Translations under genes and position numbers: made by a program | Shown here: positions 7,984 through 16,897 of the stretch, one piece after another | Layout: every line of letters starts with the position of its first letter | Numbering within the stretch: the stretch's first letter is position 1 | Notes under the pieces: generated by a model | The model's database searches: none | The model's input: only the letters and a program-made list of their open reading frames with translations | Told to the model about the DNA's origin: nothing | DNA from: Acidobacteriota bacterium | GTDB lineage: Bacteria; Acidobacteriota; Terriglobia; Terriglobales; Acidobacteriaceae | NCBI GenBank assembly: GCA_028872955.1 | Contig: JAGWNX010000026.1 | Location: 1 to 40,085 of the forward strand | Direction: 5' to 3' | Length of the DNA stretch: 40,085 nucleotides

Positions 7984-8949
7984 TCAGGCGGCAGCCCGGT
8001 AGAGGATGTTGGTTGTGAAGCTCTGCTCGTGGTGGCTATAGCCCTCGACCGTAATTAACTCGCGCACGCGCCGCCGGCCTCTCTGGTCTCGCTCGCAATA
8101 GACGACGAAGTCGATGGCTTGTGCGGCCTCGGACCGCACAAAGCCATGATTGAGGTTGGGGCGGGCACTCAAGGCCAGGTTCGACAGACGATCGAGTGCG
8201 TCCCACGCCGACCGTGCATGGATGGTCGAGAGTGTGCCGCCATGCCCGGTGTTCATGGCCTGCAACAGGTCATACGCACACTCGTTGCGAATCTCCCCGA
8301 GGATGATCCGGTCGGGACGGTGACGGAGTGCTGCCGCGACCAGCTCGCTGGGAGTGATCTCCGCCTGCCCCGGGATCGCCTCGACCGCCTCCCACCGGAG
8401 GGCATTGGCGTGCAGCACCTGAAGCTCCGCAGGCTGCTCGATGATGCACAGCCGTTCGTGGTTTGGAATGTGGTCGAGCAGTGCTTTCAGGAGCGTCGTC
8501 TTCCCTGCTCCGGTGCCTCCGCCGATCAGGCCGTTCTTCTTCTCGTTCATCATCTGGACAACCGTGTCGCGTACGCGCTCCGGCATCGCCCCAGCGGCGA
8601 TGAGATCGTCCGTGCTGTACCACTGGTTGAACTTGCGGATGGTCATGGTGATGCCATGGATCGAGGCCGGTGGACCCACCACGGCGACGCGCGAGCCATC
8701 CGGAAGGCGGGTGTTGAGGATCGGGTTCTGCTCGGAGAGGTTCTGGCCGAGCTTGCGGGCGATCTGCTGGGTCGCCGCCAGCAGAGTCTCGGTCGAGAGC
8801 TGCGCGCGCAGCGCTACCGGTTCAACGACGCCGTTCCGGTCTGCAAAGACCCCCGTCGTCCCGTTGATCATCAGGTCCGAGATAGTCTCGTCCAGGATGA
8901 GGCGCTGCATCTCCTCGGGGAAGAAGCCCAGTATCAGGTCCCAGCTCAT
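7984..8949 (-). CDS. virB11: VirB11/TrbB-type secretion ATPase
   Basis: 321 residues, close to the size of VirB11/TrbB hexameric traffic ATPases, which sit on the inner face of the membrane and power pilus assembly and substrate transfer. Walker A GGTGAGKT is at 144-151; further on are HRPDRIILGEIR (Walker B region) and the histidine box TGHGGTLSTIHA. The N-terminal half (SDLMINGTTGVFADRNGVVE) is the usual N-terminal domain of this family. Its ATG overlaps the virB8 stop by 4 bp. It is the last gene of the virB operon. Confidence 0.95.
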   Translation of the reverse strand: MSWDLILGFFPEEMQRLILDETISDLMINGTTGVFADRNGVVEPVALRAQLSTETLLAATQQIARKLGQNLSEQNPILNTRLPDGSRVAVVGPPASIHGITMTIRKFNQWYSTDDLIAAGAMPERVRDTVVQMMNEKKNGLIGGGTGAGKTTLLKALLDHIPNHERLCIIEQPAELQVLHANALRWEAVEAIPGQAEITPSELVAAALRHRPDRIILGEIRNECAYDLLQAMNTGHGGTLSTIHARSAWDALDRLSNLALSARPNLNHGFVRSEAAQAIDFVVYCERDQRGRRRVRELITVEGYSHHEQSFTTNILYRAAA

Positions 8950-9734
8950 CGGCTCACCTCCGCCGTTGCAGCGAGTGCGGCGGTGTTTGCCGGAGCCGTT
9001 GCGGCTGGATTCATCGGCTCGACCGCGACGCGGTTCTCGTGGAACTCGGTGATCGTCAGTCCCAGAGGATTGATGGTCTCGAACTGCGGAAAGGTCTGGG
9101 CTGCGGTGCTGACCTGCGCGGGGTTCAGGTAGTAGGTCACGGAGATCACCCAGCGCTCCCGGCGCGGCTGATGGGAGTCGCGTGGCGCAAAGACCTTGGT
9201 CAGGTTGATGAGCGCCGTTCCCCGCGCGATCGTCACGCCCTTCACCGTCTCCTGCCCCATCGACGTGATGGTGACGCTCTCGACCTCAGCCTCGCTCGAC
9301 TCAACCTGGTTGTTGAGAACCTGAGTCGCAAGATGGGCCGCGTTGTCCTCGGCCATGTACTGGCTGGCGAGCGAGGCCGAGAGGAAGTAGTAGCTCATCG
9401 GGTACTGCTTCGACATGGTCGCGCGGTTGAGGGTGTAGCGATCGTTCGCCCAATCGGTCAGATAGGTGCGGACTTCGCCCTCGCGCGGCGAGTAGGCGAG
9501 ATCGGAGTACTGAATGGCCGTCGCCCGGCCCACCTCGTCGATCCGGACATAGCGTGATGGAACAGGCCGGCGCGCGAGCGTTACGATCACGCCAAACGCG
9601 GCCAGCAACAGGACACTCTCGGCCAGGATGACCAGACGGCTCATCCTGCGTTCGGCGTAGAAGCCGACATACTTCTCGTGTGCAATCTCATCGGTGCGCA
9701 GGATCTGGCTGGGTGTAAGGACTTCGTGGTTCAC
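8946..9734 (-). CDS. virB8: VirB8/TrbF-type inner-membrane channel protein
   Basis: 262 residues. One transmembrane helix (about 33-54) is followed by a periplasmic domain with the VirB8/TrbF pattern: a conserved arginine region (SPREGEVRTYLTDWANDRYTL), long helices, and WVISVTYYLNP strands. VirB8 nucleates assembly of the channel and contacts VirB9 and VirB10. It uses a GTG start, with GGAGG 5 bp before it. Its end overlaps virB11. The last 30 residues are Ala/Pro-rich and variable. Confidence 0.88.
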   Translation of the reverse strand: MNHEVLTPSQILRTDEIAHEKYVGFYAERRMSRLVILAESVLLLAAFGVIVTLARRPVPSRYVRIDEVGRATAIQYSDLAYSPREGEVRTYLTDWANDRYTLNRATMSKQYPMSYYFLSASLASQYMAEDNAAHLATQVLNNQVESSEAEVESVTITSMGQETVKGVTIARGTALINLTKVFAPRDSHQPRRERWVISVTYYLNPAQVSTAAQTFPQFETINPLGLTITEFHENRVAVEPMNPAATAPANTAALAATAEVSR

Positions 9735-9774
9735 AGGGCCTCCGTTAGGTGCTTCATGGACTGGTTAGGAACAG

Positions 9775-10698
9775 CTACGAGACCAGCGCGGCGCGGACCA
9801 GCAGGCTCTCAACCATCTGGGCGACCTTGCCAGCGGTTCCGGAGCCACCACCGAAGAGTGTCTGCGTGATGGCGGGGACCATCGCCATGTTCAGGATGAA
9901 GGCGATGAAGACTGCTATCACCCCATAGAGGTTTGCGATCCACATCGGCAGCGAGTAGTCGCCGTTGAAGGTCTGCTGCAGAAACGTGATCAGGAACCCC
10001 GACCACACGAAGATGAAGGCCGCTGCAACCGCACGGATCATGGCAAAGCTGAGCAAGACATCCACAAAGTGGAAGAACTTGCCGCGAAAGGTGCGTGTCA
10101 TGAGCAACGGCACGAAGACCGGCCCGAACAACGCCGCAACGCCGTAGAAGATGAACGACGAACAGTTGATGAGGAAGAGGACACCCCCGGCAAGGCCGAC
10201 AAAGACGTAGACCAGCAGATAGGCAAGAATCTCGAGCGGCGCTAGATAGTTCGGTTGCGGGGTGTTGTTGAGAGCTGTGCTCAGCGCGCTCTGCAACTGC
10301 GTCAGCGAGTTCTGATCCAGCGCCGCAACGATTACCTGGGCGCAGTAGGAGAAGAGGTGGTTGAACCCAAAGCCAGCACCTGGAATCGGTGTGACCCAGT
10401 AGTTCAGGATCAGCAGGCATAGAATCAGCTGCAACATGAACTCAACAAGATCGCCGATCCGCACCGGTTGCGCACGCAGGCTGATGGTCATGGTGGCGAT
10501 ATTCCAGTCGATCACCATGCGGACCAGCTTGAAGAGACTGATGAAGGCCAGCAGCGTGAGGCCGATTGCGGAGAGCGCGCCACCGTTCTGGGTCGTCAGG
10601 TTGGTCAGGTTGTTGGTGAACTGATACAGCCAGTCCACACCCGGGGCGGTGACCGCTTGCTGAAAGTACGCCAGCGGCAGGATCCAGTGATCGAGCAT
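9775..10698 (-). CDS. virB6: VirB6/TrbL-type polytopic inner-membrane protein
   Basis: 307 residues with about six hydrophobic helices, including LSAIGLTLLAFISLFKLVRM, ILCLLILNYWV, LAYLLVYVFVGLAGGVLFLI and VIAVFIAFILNMAMVPAI. This topology and length fit VirB6/TrbL, the inner-membrane part of the channel that contacts transferred DNA. The ATG at 10698 (MLDHWILPL) has GAGGAGT upstream; the longer frame is low-complexity and lacks a site. It lies between virB5 and virB8 in the operon. Sequence conservation in this family is low, so the call leans on topology and position. Confidence 0.85.
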   Translation of the reverse strand: MLDHWILPLAYFQQAVTAPGVDWLYQFTNNLTNLTTQNGGALSAIGLTLLAFISLFKLVRMVIDWNIATMTISLRAQPVRIGDLVEFMLQLILCLLILNYWVTPIPGAGFGFNHLFSYCAQVIVAALDQNSLTQLQSALSTALNNTPQPNYLAPLEILAYLLVYVFVGLAGGVLFLINCSSFIFYGVAALFGPVFVPLLMTRTFRGKFFHFVDVLLSFAMIRAVAAAFIFVWSGFLITFLQQTFNGDYSLPMWIANLYGVIAVFIAFILNMAMVPAITQTLFGGGSGTAGKVAQMVESLLVRAALVS

Positions 10699-10756
10699 GA
10701 CAGAGACTCCTCGCGTAGCAGAGGTGGTTGGTCGACGTGCAGGGCGTCGTTCCGCG

Positions 10757-11623
10757 TTAAGGGAGGTATGACTGCCAGGTTGCGGAGCTATTGGCGGGTG
10801 CGGAGTTATTCGTGGCCCGTTGTTGCTGCACAAACGCCGCGTTGTTGATCTCATTGGCTGCAGCGGTTCGCTGGGCCATGTTCTGGATGGCTGCCTGCGC
10901 GGCCTGACAGGCGTGCAGCGCGCCCTGGGCCTGCGCCTCGTTGAGATGGTGCGCGTTCGCCATGTTGAGCAGATTCATCTGCTCAAGCTCGCTGCTGGTT
11001 GCGCTGGTGCTATCAAACTGCGATTGCATGAGGGCGCCTAAGGGTGAGGTATTGGCGGAGCGTACCGCGTTGTAGTCGCCCACCGCGTTGAGACACTGCG
11101 TCGAGACGCCGTCGAGCGCCTCCATGCGCGAGAGCGTGACCAAGGCAGAACTCGTTCCCAGCACTTGACTACTCAGATACGACGACGAGGTAGCGTTCAG
11201 GCCCAGATTCATCAACCGCCACACCTGATTTGCCGTACCCGGTGCCTGCCCGCTGGTCACGGACTGGAGTCCGGTTGTCTCACCAAACTGATTTGCGAAG
11301 CTCGCCATGCTCAGCCGCGCCTGGATGGTCTGCCAGAGCGCCTTGGTGCTGAAGGTGCGCAGGTTGTTGTAGATGGTGTTATAGGTCGTCACCGCTTGCT
11401 GGTAGTCCTTGCCGAGTGTCGCCACCATCTGGATCTCATTGAAGAGCTGCTGCTGCCACGTGATGCTGTTCTGGACGTTCTGTGCGATCTGCTGGAGCGC
11501 GTGCACGGACTGCGTAGGGTCGAAGACGATGCCGCCGAACTGAGCCTGTCCGGGCAGCGTGGACAGCGCCAGAAACGTTGCGGTGAGGACGATATTGCGG
11601 AGCGTGTGAGAACGGAGCTGCAT
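10757..11623 (-). CDS. virB5: VirB5/TrbJ-like pilus-associated periplasmic protein
   Basis: 288 residues. A signal peptide is visible (charged start, hydrophobic stretch, cleavage probably after GQA at about residue 26). The mature part is helical and Gln/Asn/Ala-rich, starting with FDPTQSVHALQQIAQNVQNS, a pattern common to TrbJ/VirB5 minor pilin proteins. The ATG follows AAGGAG at proper spacing. It lies between virB10 and virB6. VirB5 proteins sit at the pilus tip and help contact the recipient cell. TrbJ is the closer relative by appearance. Confidence 0.83.
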   Translation of the reverse strand: MQLRSHTLRNIVLTATFLALSTLPGQAQFGGIVFDPTQSVHALQQIAQNVQNSITWQQQLFNEIQMVATLGKDYQQAVTTYNTIYNNLRTFSTKALWQTIQARLSMASFANQFGETTGLQSVTSGQAPGTANQVWRLMNLGLNATSSSYLSSQVLGTSSALVTLSRMEALDGVSTQCLNAVGDYNAVRSANTSPLGALMQSQFDSTSATSSELEQMNLLNMANAHHLNEAQAQGALHACQAAQAAIQNMAQRTAAANEINNAAFVQQQRATNNSAPANSSATWQSYLP

Positions 11624-11638
11624 ACGGGACTCCTTCGT

Positions 11639-12889
11639 TTAGAGTGCGGGTTCGACGCGATGCTCTGCGTAGGATGGGACCAACAGGTCGCGGCCGATGT
11701 AGATGCGCGCACGCGAGCCTTCCTTGAGCGTGATGATGGGAAGCCGGTTGAGGAAGTGATTGAGCATCTGCTCAGCTTCCTGGCTGGTCTGGGATGCGAT
11801 CCCTGTACGTATCTCCACCGAAGGCGTCAGGATGCTGGCGTCGTTGCCAATCTGAGCCAGACCACCCAATCCACCCAACACCGCAGCGACCGCGAAGCTT
11901 TGCAGGTAACGGTTGTCGACCTTCGTCGCAAGCCCGGTCGTTCCAATCGGGTCGAGCCCTGCAAAGTTCGCAAGATCGACCGAGAAGCCATCCGGACAGA
12001 TAGCCCGATGGAACGTGACCACCATGCGCCGTGCCTGGCTGTTGTTGACCGCCTGCACCGTGCCAATCAGCCGCGTACCCTGCGGCAGAAGAAGCTGCTG
12101 GTGATCGTGTGAGTAGTAGTCGGTCGTCAGCATGATCAGAATCGGACCGGCCAACCCGCCATCGATATGGTTGGTGACGACTCCTTCAAAGAAGCTTCCC
12201 TCAAAGATCCGGAAGAGCTTGCCGTCGTAGCGGTCGAAGTCATACGAATGGATCGCGGCATCGCTGGCCTCGGCGGGCTCTGAAGCTGGAGCGACAGATT
12301 CGGTCTTGCTGGGCATCGAAGGTGTGGCTGGTGGGGGCTCGCTTGCGTGATCGGCATGTACAGCAGTGCCTGTTGGCTGCTGCGCAAAGTCCACCACCAC
12401 GGTGTCGCTGTCGCGTGCCTCCTGGCGCTGCCGCTCACGCGCCAGAGCAGCCTCTTTGGCCTCGGCCTGCCGCTCGGAGTAGGGTGATGTACTGCGCGGG
12501 GCATCGGGGTTCTCCACGCCATACATCGCAGCGCGCTGGGCAGGCGTCAGGGGAGGAGCACTTGCTGCCTCCGGGCCGGGAGCCTCTTCAGCCTGGAGCT
12601 GCACCAGTAAGGCTGCGGCAGCAGCGCGTTGTACCTGCTCCTCCTGATCCTTCTTCGCCGATTCCTGCTGTTGCGCCTCAAACGCATGCACCTGTTGCGG
12701 GTTGGCCGTGGCCGGGCTTGCCGTCAACTGGCTCTTGAGCGGGGCGGCCTTCCGGCTGGCGTTCACGACAGTCGAGACGACGAGGACCAGCAGGATGAGG
12801 AACAACAGGATAAGGAGGGGCTGCTTGCGGCCGAGGGGCGTTGATGCCTCGGGCTGTTCGGGAACAGTGGCGTGCGGAGTCTCGGCCAT
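11639..12889 (-). CDS. virB10: VirB10/TrbI-type core channel protein
   Basis: 416 residues. A short cytoplasmic start is followed by one transmembrane helix (about 24-43), a long Ala/Gln/Glu/Pro-rich periplasmic linker, and the conserved C-terminal domain from about residue 220. That domain shows FRIFEGSFFEGVVTNHIDGG, LLLPQGTRLIGTV and RMVVTFHRAICPDG, typical of VirB10/TrbI. The protein spans both membranes and links ATPase energy to channel opening, which shows that the element is built for a diderm host. It ends 15 bp before virB5, and its start lies 2 bp after virB9. Confidence 0.95.
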   Translation of the reverse strand: MAETPHATVPEQPEASTPLGRKQPLLILLFLILLVLVVSTVVNASRKAAPLKSQLTASPATANPQQVHAFEAQQQESAKKDQEEQVQRAAAAALLVQLQAEEAPGPEAASAPPLTPAQRAAMYGVENPDAPRSTSPYSERQAEAKEAALARERQRQEARDSDTVVVDFAQQPTGTAVHADHASEPPPATPSMPSKTESVAPASEPAEASDAAIHSYDFDRYDGKLFRIFEGSFFEGVVTNHIDGGLAGPILIMLTTDYYSHDHQQLLLPQGTRLIGTVQAVNNSQARRMVVTFHRAICPDGFSVDLANFAGLDPIGTTGLATKVDNRYLQSFAVAAVLGGLGGLAQIGNDASILTPSVEIRTGIASQTSQEAEQMLNHFLNRLPIITLKEGSRARIYIGRDLLVPSYAEHRVEPAL

Positions 12890-12891
12890 GG

Positions 12892-13728
12892 TTAGCTCCC
12901 TGCCTTGATCTGCTTGAAGTCCACGCGTTGCTTGCCGATCGCGAGATACCCCTGCTCGATGGTCTTCGGCACCGTGTACAGGCCGTTCGCGAAGTCGTAG
13001 TTGATTAGCGAGCCTTTCCCGTCCTTCAGTTCGTAGAGCGCTGGCGTCTCCTCAAAGTGGCCACGCAAGTAGGTGAACTTGTCGTCGCGCCAAATCTGCT
13101 GTATCCCCAGTGCCCCGCCCTTCTTCTGGTCCCAGCTGTAGTCGAAGTGCAGGGTTCCGGGATACCGGGCCTGAAACGACTCGGTCTGGGCTGCAGCGGC
13201 CTGATGATCGGCGGCAGCCGCCTTGGCCGCTGTGTCGGCTTCCTTACGGAGCTGCGCTTCCCTGGCCTCTGCCTCCGCCGCCGGAACAAACACCGGAGCC
13301 TTGGCGAGATTGTCGCGTGCTGCCGCATCGCTCGATGTGACGTAGACCTTCGAGTCGAAGTGCGGATTGCTCTTGTCGCTCGAGATCTCGCGCAACTCCA
13401 GCGTGTACTCGTTGCCGTGGTCGGAGACGATGTGCAGGTCTGTCGCGGCGTCGGCCATCTTGGGCTTGACCGAGAGGTACCGGCTGGCAACGTGTCCCGC
13501 ATCAAAGACCCAGCTCACGGTATCGCCACCAAAGACCGTCGCGACCTTCTCTTCCGCTGGCAGCTCGATGAGTGTCGATTGCAACAGCCCGGCGCGGATG
13601 ACAGGTGGCGTCGCGGCATCGGCGATCACGACGGTGCGCGGTGCACTGGGTTCGAGGTGCGGGGTTTGAGCGGACACCGCAGAGGTAATTCCTGCGACAG
13701 CGACGGCGAGACACAAACGTAGAACCAT
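12892..13728 (-). CDS. virB9: VirB9/TrbG-type outer-membrane core protein
   Basis: 278 residues from the ATG at 13728, which has AGAAGG upstream and begins a clean signal peptide (cleavage near AVSA at about 20). The N-terminal domain carries VATVFGGDTVSWVFDAG and VKPKMADAATDLHIVSDHGN, the usual VirB9/TrbG/CagX strands. A coiled, Ala-rich linker leads to the C-terminal beta domain (LHFDYSW and on), which packs with VirB10 and VirB7. No separate VirB7 lipoprotein gene was found. A longer frame to 13815 exists but lacks a site. Confidence 0.92.
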   Translation of the reverse strand: MVLRLCLAVAVAGITSAVSAQTPHLEPSAPRTVVIADAATPPVIRAGLLQSTLIELPAEEKVATVFGGDTVSWVFDAGHVASRYLSVKPKMADAATDLHIVSDHGNEYTLELREISSDKSNPHFDSKVYVTSSDAAARDNLAKAPVFVPAAEAEAREAQLRKEADTAAKAAAADHQAAAAQTESFQARYPGTLHFDYSWDQKKGGALGIQQIWRDDKFTYLRGHFEETPALYELKDGKGSLINYDFANGLYTVPKTIEQGYLAIGKQRVDFKQIKAGS

Positions 13729-13759
13729 CGTGAACCTTCTTTCGTGGGTTGGTGGTGCG

Positions 13760-16120
13760 TTACGGCTCGACCGTCTCGCCTTGCGCGAAACGTTCGATGC
13801 CTTCTTCGAGTCCATATCGTTCGATCAGCCGGCTGCGGCGCACCTTGTCGCGTGGCCGGGTCGAGAACTTGGCGTAACTGCGCGCGTCCAGGTTGAGCGT
13901 CACCACCTTGGTGATGCCGTCCCGCCGCACGTACAGCGCTTCACGTGGCCGCAGACTCTCCATCAGGTCCAGTTGTTGTTCGCTGAGCTTGAACAATTCG
14001 CCATACGCCTTGCGGTTGAAGGTCGCGTCCGGCAGAAACAAAAATGAGGTGCAGGAGTTCACAATCGTCTCGGCGTTCTCGCCGAGGTCCTGCGCCGACT
14101 GGCCGATGAGCGTCACGCCACCGAGGTTCTTCCGAACCGTCTTGATCGACGCGAGCGCACTTGCAAGCAGCTGCTGGTTCTTCATGTTCGAGAAGATTTC
14201 CTCGATGAGCACGTGCTTCGGCACTCCGAGGTTCTTCGGGTCGTACACCACCGCGTCTATGCGGTGCAGAATCCACACCATCAGCGGCTCAATCAGGTCG
14301 GCGTACTGCTGGTTGTTCACCCCCTGAAAGTCGAAGCATTGCAGCCGTGCGAGCGACAGAGTGTCTTCCACGTTGTCGAAGACCGCGTGATAGACCCCTT
14401 GGTCTCTCCACTTGCCCAGATAGAGATCCAGGTGCCTGGGCAGAGTCAGATTCGCCAGCCGCCGCATCGCCGGCGGCAGATTGTAGATACCTTTGACCGA
14501 GCGAAAGACATCGTCTTCGTCTTCCGGGGCCAGCACGGCACCGGAGTTCGTGAGCAGTAGCTTCACAAATGAATGGAGGAAGGCCAGATTCGCCTCGGTC
14601 GGCTCAAGCGCAAAGGGATTGATGCGTGGTCCGTCTTTACCGACCCGGTCGATACGCCCGCCGTAGAGTTCAACCACACTCTCATAACTGCCGCCGATGT
14701 CGAAGATGAAGGTGAAGCCGCCATACTTCTGTTCCAGACTCAGCATCTGGTTGGCATGCACGCTCTTGCCCGTCCCGGTCGGTCCAAGAATCAACTGCAC
14801 ACGCACACCCTGCACGTAGACATCCTGGAAGTACGGTGTCCGGGTGCGGGTCTCGAAGACGTTGAGGTACTCCTGGCCGAGGTCTTCCGAGACCACGTGG
14901 CCTGTGTGCGGAGCGAAGAGGCTCGACAGGCGTGCATGATGGTCTTCCCGCAACCACAGCGGATAGACATTGAACTGCCGGTTGCCCGGGAACATGGCGT
15001 AGAAGGCGGAGAGGTTGCCGTAAGTCTCCTCCACAATGGGCGAGCGTGCTTCCACAAAGAGCCGATGCACGGCAGGTGTCGCCGCGCGTAACTCTGCTTC
15101 GGAGTCTGCAGCCAGCAGCAGCCGCAGCGCGTACTCACCCTGCGCCAGCTTGTCGAGCGAGGCAACGACCTCTGAGAGACTGTCTACGTTGCCAGCGACG
15201 GCCTTGGCGGTTGCAGTACCGTCGACTGCTGCGGCATCTCTGCCACGCATCAGCCGTTCGAAGGGGGAGAGCTTGAAGAACTCCAGAAACTTCTCCTGGC
15301 TCGACACCTCCTTGCGCGTCGCGCCATCAGACTGCGCACGCCACACCGAGCACACGATGCTGTCGCACTCCAACTCCATCAGGTTCGTAAACAGACATGG
15401 GCGCGCGATCTCCGGTGTATTGGTGAGCTGAAACATCTGCACGAAACGGCGGCCCACGCGGAGATGGTCGCGCTTCCACTCGACCGGTGTCTGCACCATC
15501 TGCCGGTCCACACCGAGGTCCGAGCGCAGTGGCTTCTCCACCGCCCACGCCTCCAGGTTGAAGAGATAGCTGAAGAACCGGAAGGTCTCTTGCTTACCCA
15601 GCAAACGCAGACCCAGTGCTTCACCAAGATGCGCTTCAAGAGCTGTCGCCGCCTTTTCGAGGTCGTAGAGCAGCCGGTCCGTGGCGCGCTTCTGCTCTTC
15701 GGGCCTCTTGCCGAAAGGGCTTCGGACCTCCGGCTCGATCGTCAGACACCAGAAGAGATCGATTCGGCGGAACCGGGCCGTCTGGGCAAGATGTTCCAGA
15801 CGGTCCCGCACAAAGGACTCGGTAACAGGATTGCCGTAGCGCGTCTGCCTTGGTAGCTCACAACCGGCCATGACCCGCGTGTACTGATAGAGGCAGGCAC
15901 CCTGCGGCAGACCGCGCAAGGCACCCTCCACACGACGTATCTGGACCTCAAGGTCCACATCCGTGCAACTCTCCGGATCGACTCCATCGAGCGCGAAGAG
16001 ACACCCGTAGCCTCCGCCCTTGAGCGCGAAGCTGTGCATCCCGGTGAAGTACGCGATCGGAAGGATACCGCTCGCGGCTCCAGCCTTCGTAAACCATGGG
16101 GCACTACTTGCGTGGGTCAT
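13760..16120 (-). CDS. virB4: VirB4/TrbE-type secretion ATPase
   Basis: 786 residues, standard for VirB4/TrbE, the largest energy-providing subunit of the secretion channel and a hallmark of conjugative systems. Walker A GPTGTGKS is at 446-453. The Walker B-like motif reads VLIEEIFSN near 660, with Glu where many VirB4 proteins have Asp. IGQSAQDLGENAETI follows, typical of the family. The N-terminal 400 residues are the CagE/TrbE domain. Its start overlaps the end of virB3 by 17 bp, indicating coupled translation. Confidence 0.95.
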   Translation of the reverse strand: MTHASSAPWFTKAGAASGILPIAYFTGMHSFALKGGGYGCLFALDGVDPESCTDVDLEVQIRRVEGALRGLPQGACLYQYTRVMAGCELPRQTRYGNPVTESFVRDRLEHLAQTARFRRIDLFWCLTIEPEVRSPFGKRPEEQKRATDRLLYDLEKAATALEAHLGEALGLRLLGKQETFRFFSYLFNLEAWAVEKPLRSDLGVDRQMVQTPVEWKRDHLRVGRRFVQMFQLTNTPEIARPCLFTNLMELECDSIVCSVWRAQSDGATRKEVSSQEKFLEFFKLSPFERLMRGRDAAAVDGTATAKAVAGNVDSLSEVVASLDKLAQGEYALRLLLAADSEAELRAATPAVHRLFVEARSPIVEETYGNLSAFYAMFPGNRQFNVYPLWLREDHHARLSSLFAPHTGHVVSEDLGQEYLNVFETRTRTPYFQDVYVQGVRVQLILGPTGTGKSVHANQMLSLEQKYGGFTFIFDIGGSYESVVELYGGRIDRVGKDGPRINPFALEPTEANLAFLHSFVKLLLTNSGAVLAPEDEDDVFRSVKGIYNLPPAMRRLANLTLPRHLDLYLGKWRDQGVYHAVFDNVEDTLSLARLQCFDFQGVNNQQYADLIEPLMVWILHRIDAVVYDPKNLGVPKHVLIEEIFSNMKNQQLLASALASIKTVRKNLGGVTLIGQSAQDLGENAETIVNSCTSFLFLPDATFNRKAYGELFKLSEQQLDLMESLRPREALYVRRDGITKVVTLNLDARSYAKFSTRPRDKVRRSRLIERYGLEEGIERFAQGETVEP

Positions 16121-16370
16121 AGTAGCTCCTCTGTCGCAGACTCAAGAACCACAGCTCGAACATGCGGGGGTGTTTGCGGGTAACGCTCCAGGCTCCGAGC
16201 ACCTGGACCGCGAAGGCGGCCAAGGCAAGGATGCGAAAGCCTGCGAGAAAGACCGTGGCAGTCAGGAAGACGATCGCCATCCACACCGGAAGCTCCAGGC
16301 CCAGCTTGGTGCGGGGCCGGTTCAAAGCGCCGTTGATCGGAATCGGTTTCCCTCGCTGGATCGTTCGCAT
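16104..16370 (-). CDS. virB3: VirB3/TrbD-type inner-membrane protein
   Basis: 88 residues. Short polar start with PINGALNRP, then two adjacent hydrophobic segments (about 29-43 and 46-62), then a charged tail. VirB3/TrbD proteins are this size, sit beside VirB4, and are often fused to it; here the two genes overlap by 17 bp. The start lies 8 bp after the virB2 stop. VirB3 helps place VirB4 at the channel. Confidence 0.88.
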   Translation of the reverse strand: MRTIQRGKPIPINGALNRPRTKLGLELPVWMAIVFLTATVFLAGFRILALAAFAVQVLGAWSVTRKHPRMFELWFLSLRQRSYYDPRK

Positions 16371-16378
16371 GGCAGCCT

Positions 16379-16771
16379 CTAGACCGACTGCCCGGTCAGC
16401 GAATCAATCCAGCCCACACCCCAGCCCAGAATGGCCGCACCGAAGAGTGCACCAAACAACCCCGGAATCGCGTCCTGAAAACGACCGCTCATCATCCGGA
16501 TGCCGGCGAAGATCAGTCCGCCGAAACAGATGATCGCGCCCGCAAAAACCGCGAAGGTCTTGAAGGTCTCAAGCAGGGTGGACGCGCCCGAGAAATCAAT
16601 GGTCGCCTGCGCGTGGGCCAGACCGGTGAAGGTCACCGAGACCAGCGCAGGTGCGAGGACACGTACCGCGCGGGCCAGAGTGCTCCGCATCCGTGAGGCC
16701 GGACGTGCGGAGCACAGAGGGTTGGAGGAAGCTCGATTCGAGCGCAGAGAAGTAGGGGTGGTGGTGGGCAT
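16379..16771 (-). CDS. virB2: VirB2/TrbC-type major pilin
   Basis: 130 residues. A long leader ends in a signal cleavage site (AHA, about residue 54). The mature part of about 76 residues has two hydrophobic helices joined by a short charged loop (MMSGRFQDAIPG), the classical VirB2/TrbC pilin plan. The ATG at 16771 is preferred for its GGAG 6 bp upstream; an internal ATG at 16690 would give a more usual 27-residue leader and cannot be excluded. It is the first gene of the nine-gene virB operon. Its upstream region holds the LysR-type palindrome cassette. Confidence 0.88.
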   Translation of the reverse strand: MPTTTPTSLRSNRASSNPLCSARPASRMRSTLARAVRVLAPALVSVTFTGLAHAQATIDFSGASTLLETFKTFAVFAGAIICFGGLIFAGIRMMSGRFQDAIPGLFGALFGAAILGWGVGWIDSLTGQSV

Positions 16772-16836
16772 CGGCGTCTCCAGCGACTGAGTTGCAGTCG
16801 TGATATGCGCCGACACTAAGGGCACGAACGCCCGCC

Positions 16837-16882
16837 GTCCAATAGTTTGTGGAGATGGCTTGGCCATCTCTCAGAGAGATGG
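16837..16882 (-). promoter_or_regulatory. LysR-type operator and promoter cassette of virB operon
   Basis: Minus-strand reading gives CCATCTCTC-T-GAGAGATGG (16882-16864), a perfect 9-bp palindrome whose core TCTCTCNGAGAGA fits the T-N11-A LysR box. A third half-site, GCCATCTC (16859-16852), and ATTGGAC (16843-16837) follow. If TTGGAC is the -35 and the weak TAGTGT at 16818-16813 is the -10, the palindrome centre lies near -67, the usual recognition-site position for LysR activators. The same cassette with identical spacing occurs at 18023-18068. The -10 is poor, as expected for an activated promoter. Confidence 0.75.
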
Positions 16883-16897
16883 ATCAGCCGATCTGAC

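Noticed and set aside
7783-8058. 91-codon plus-strand frame overlapping virB11
   Set aside because: Runs antisense into virB11, with no start signal and no protein-like pattern.
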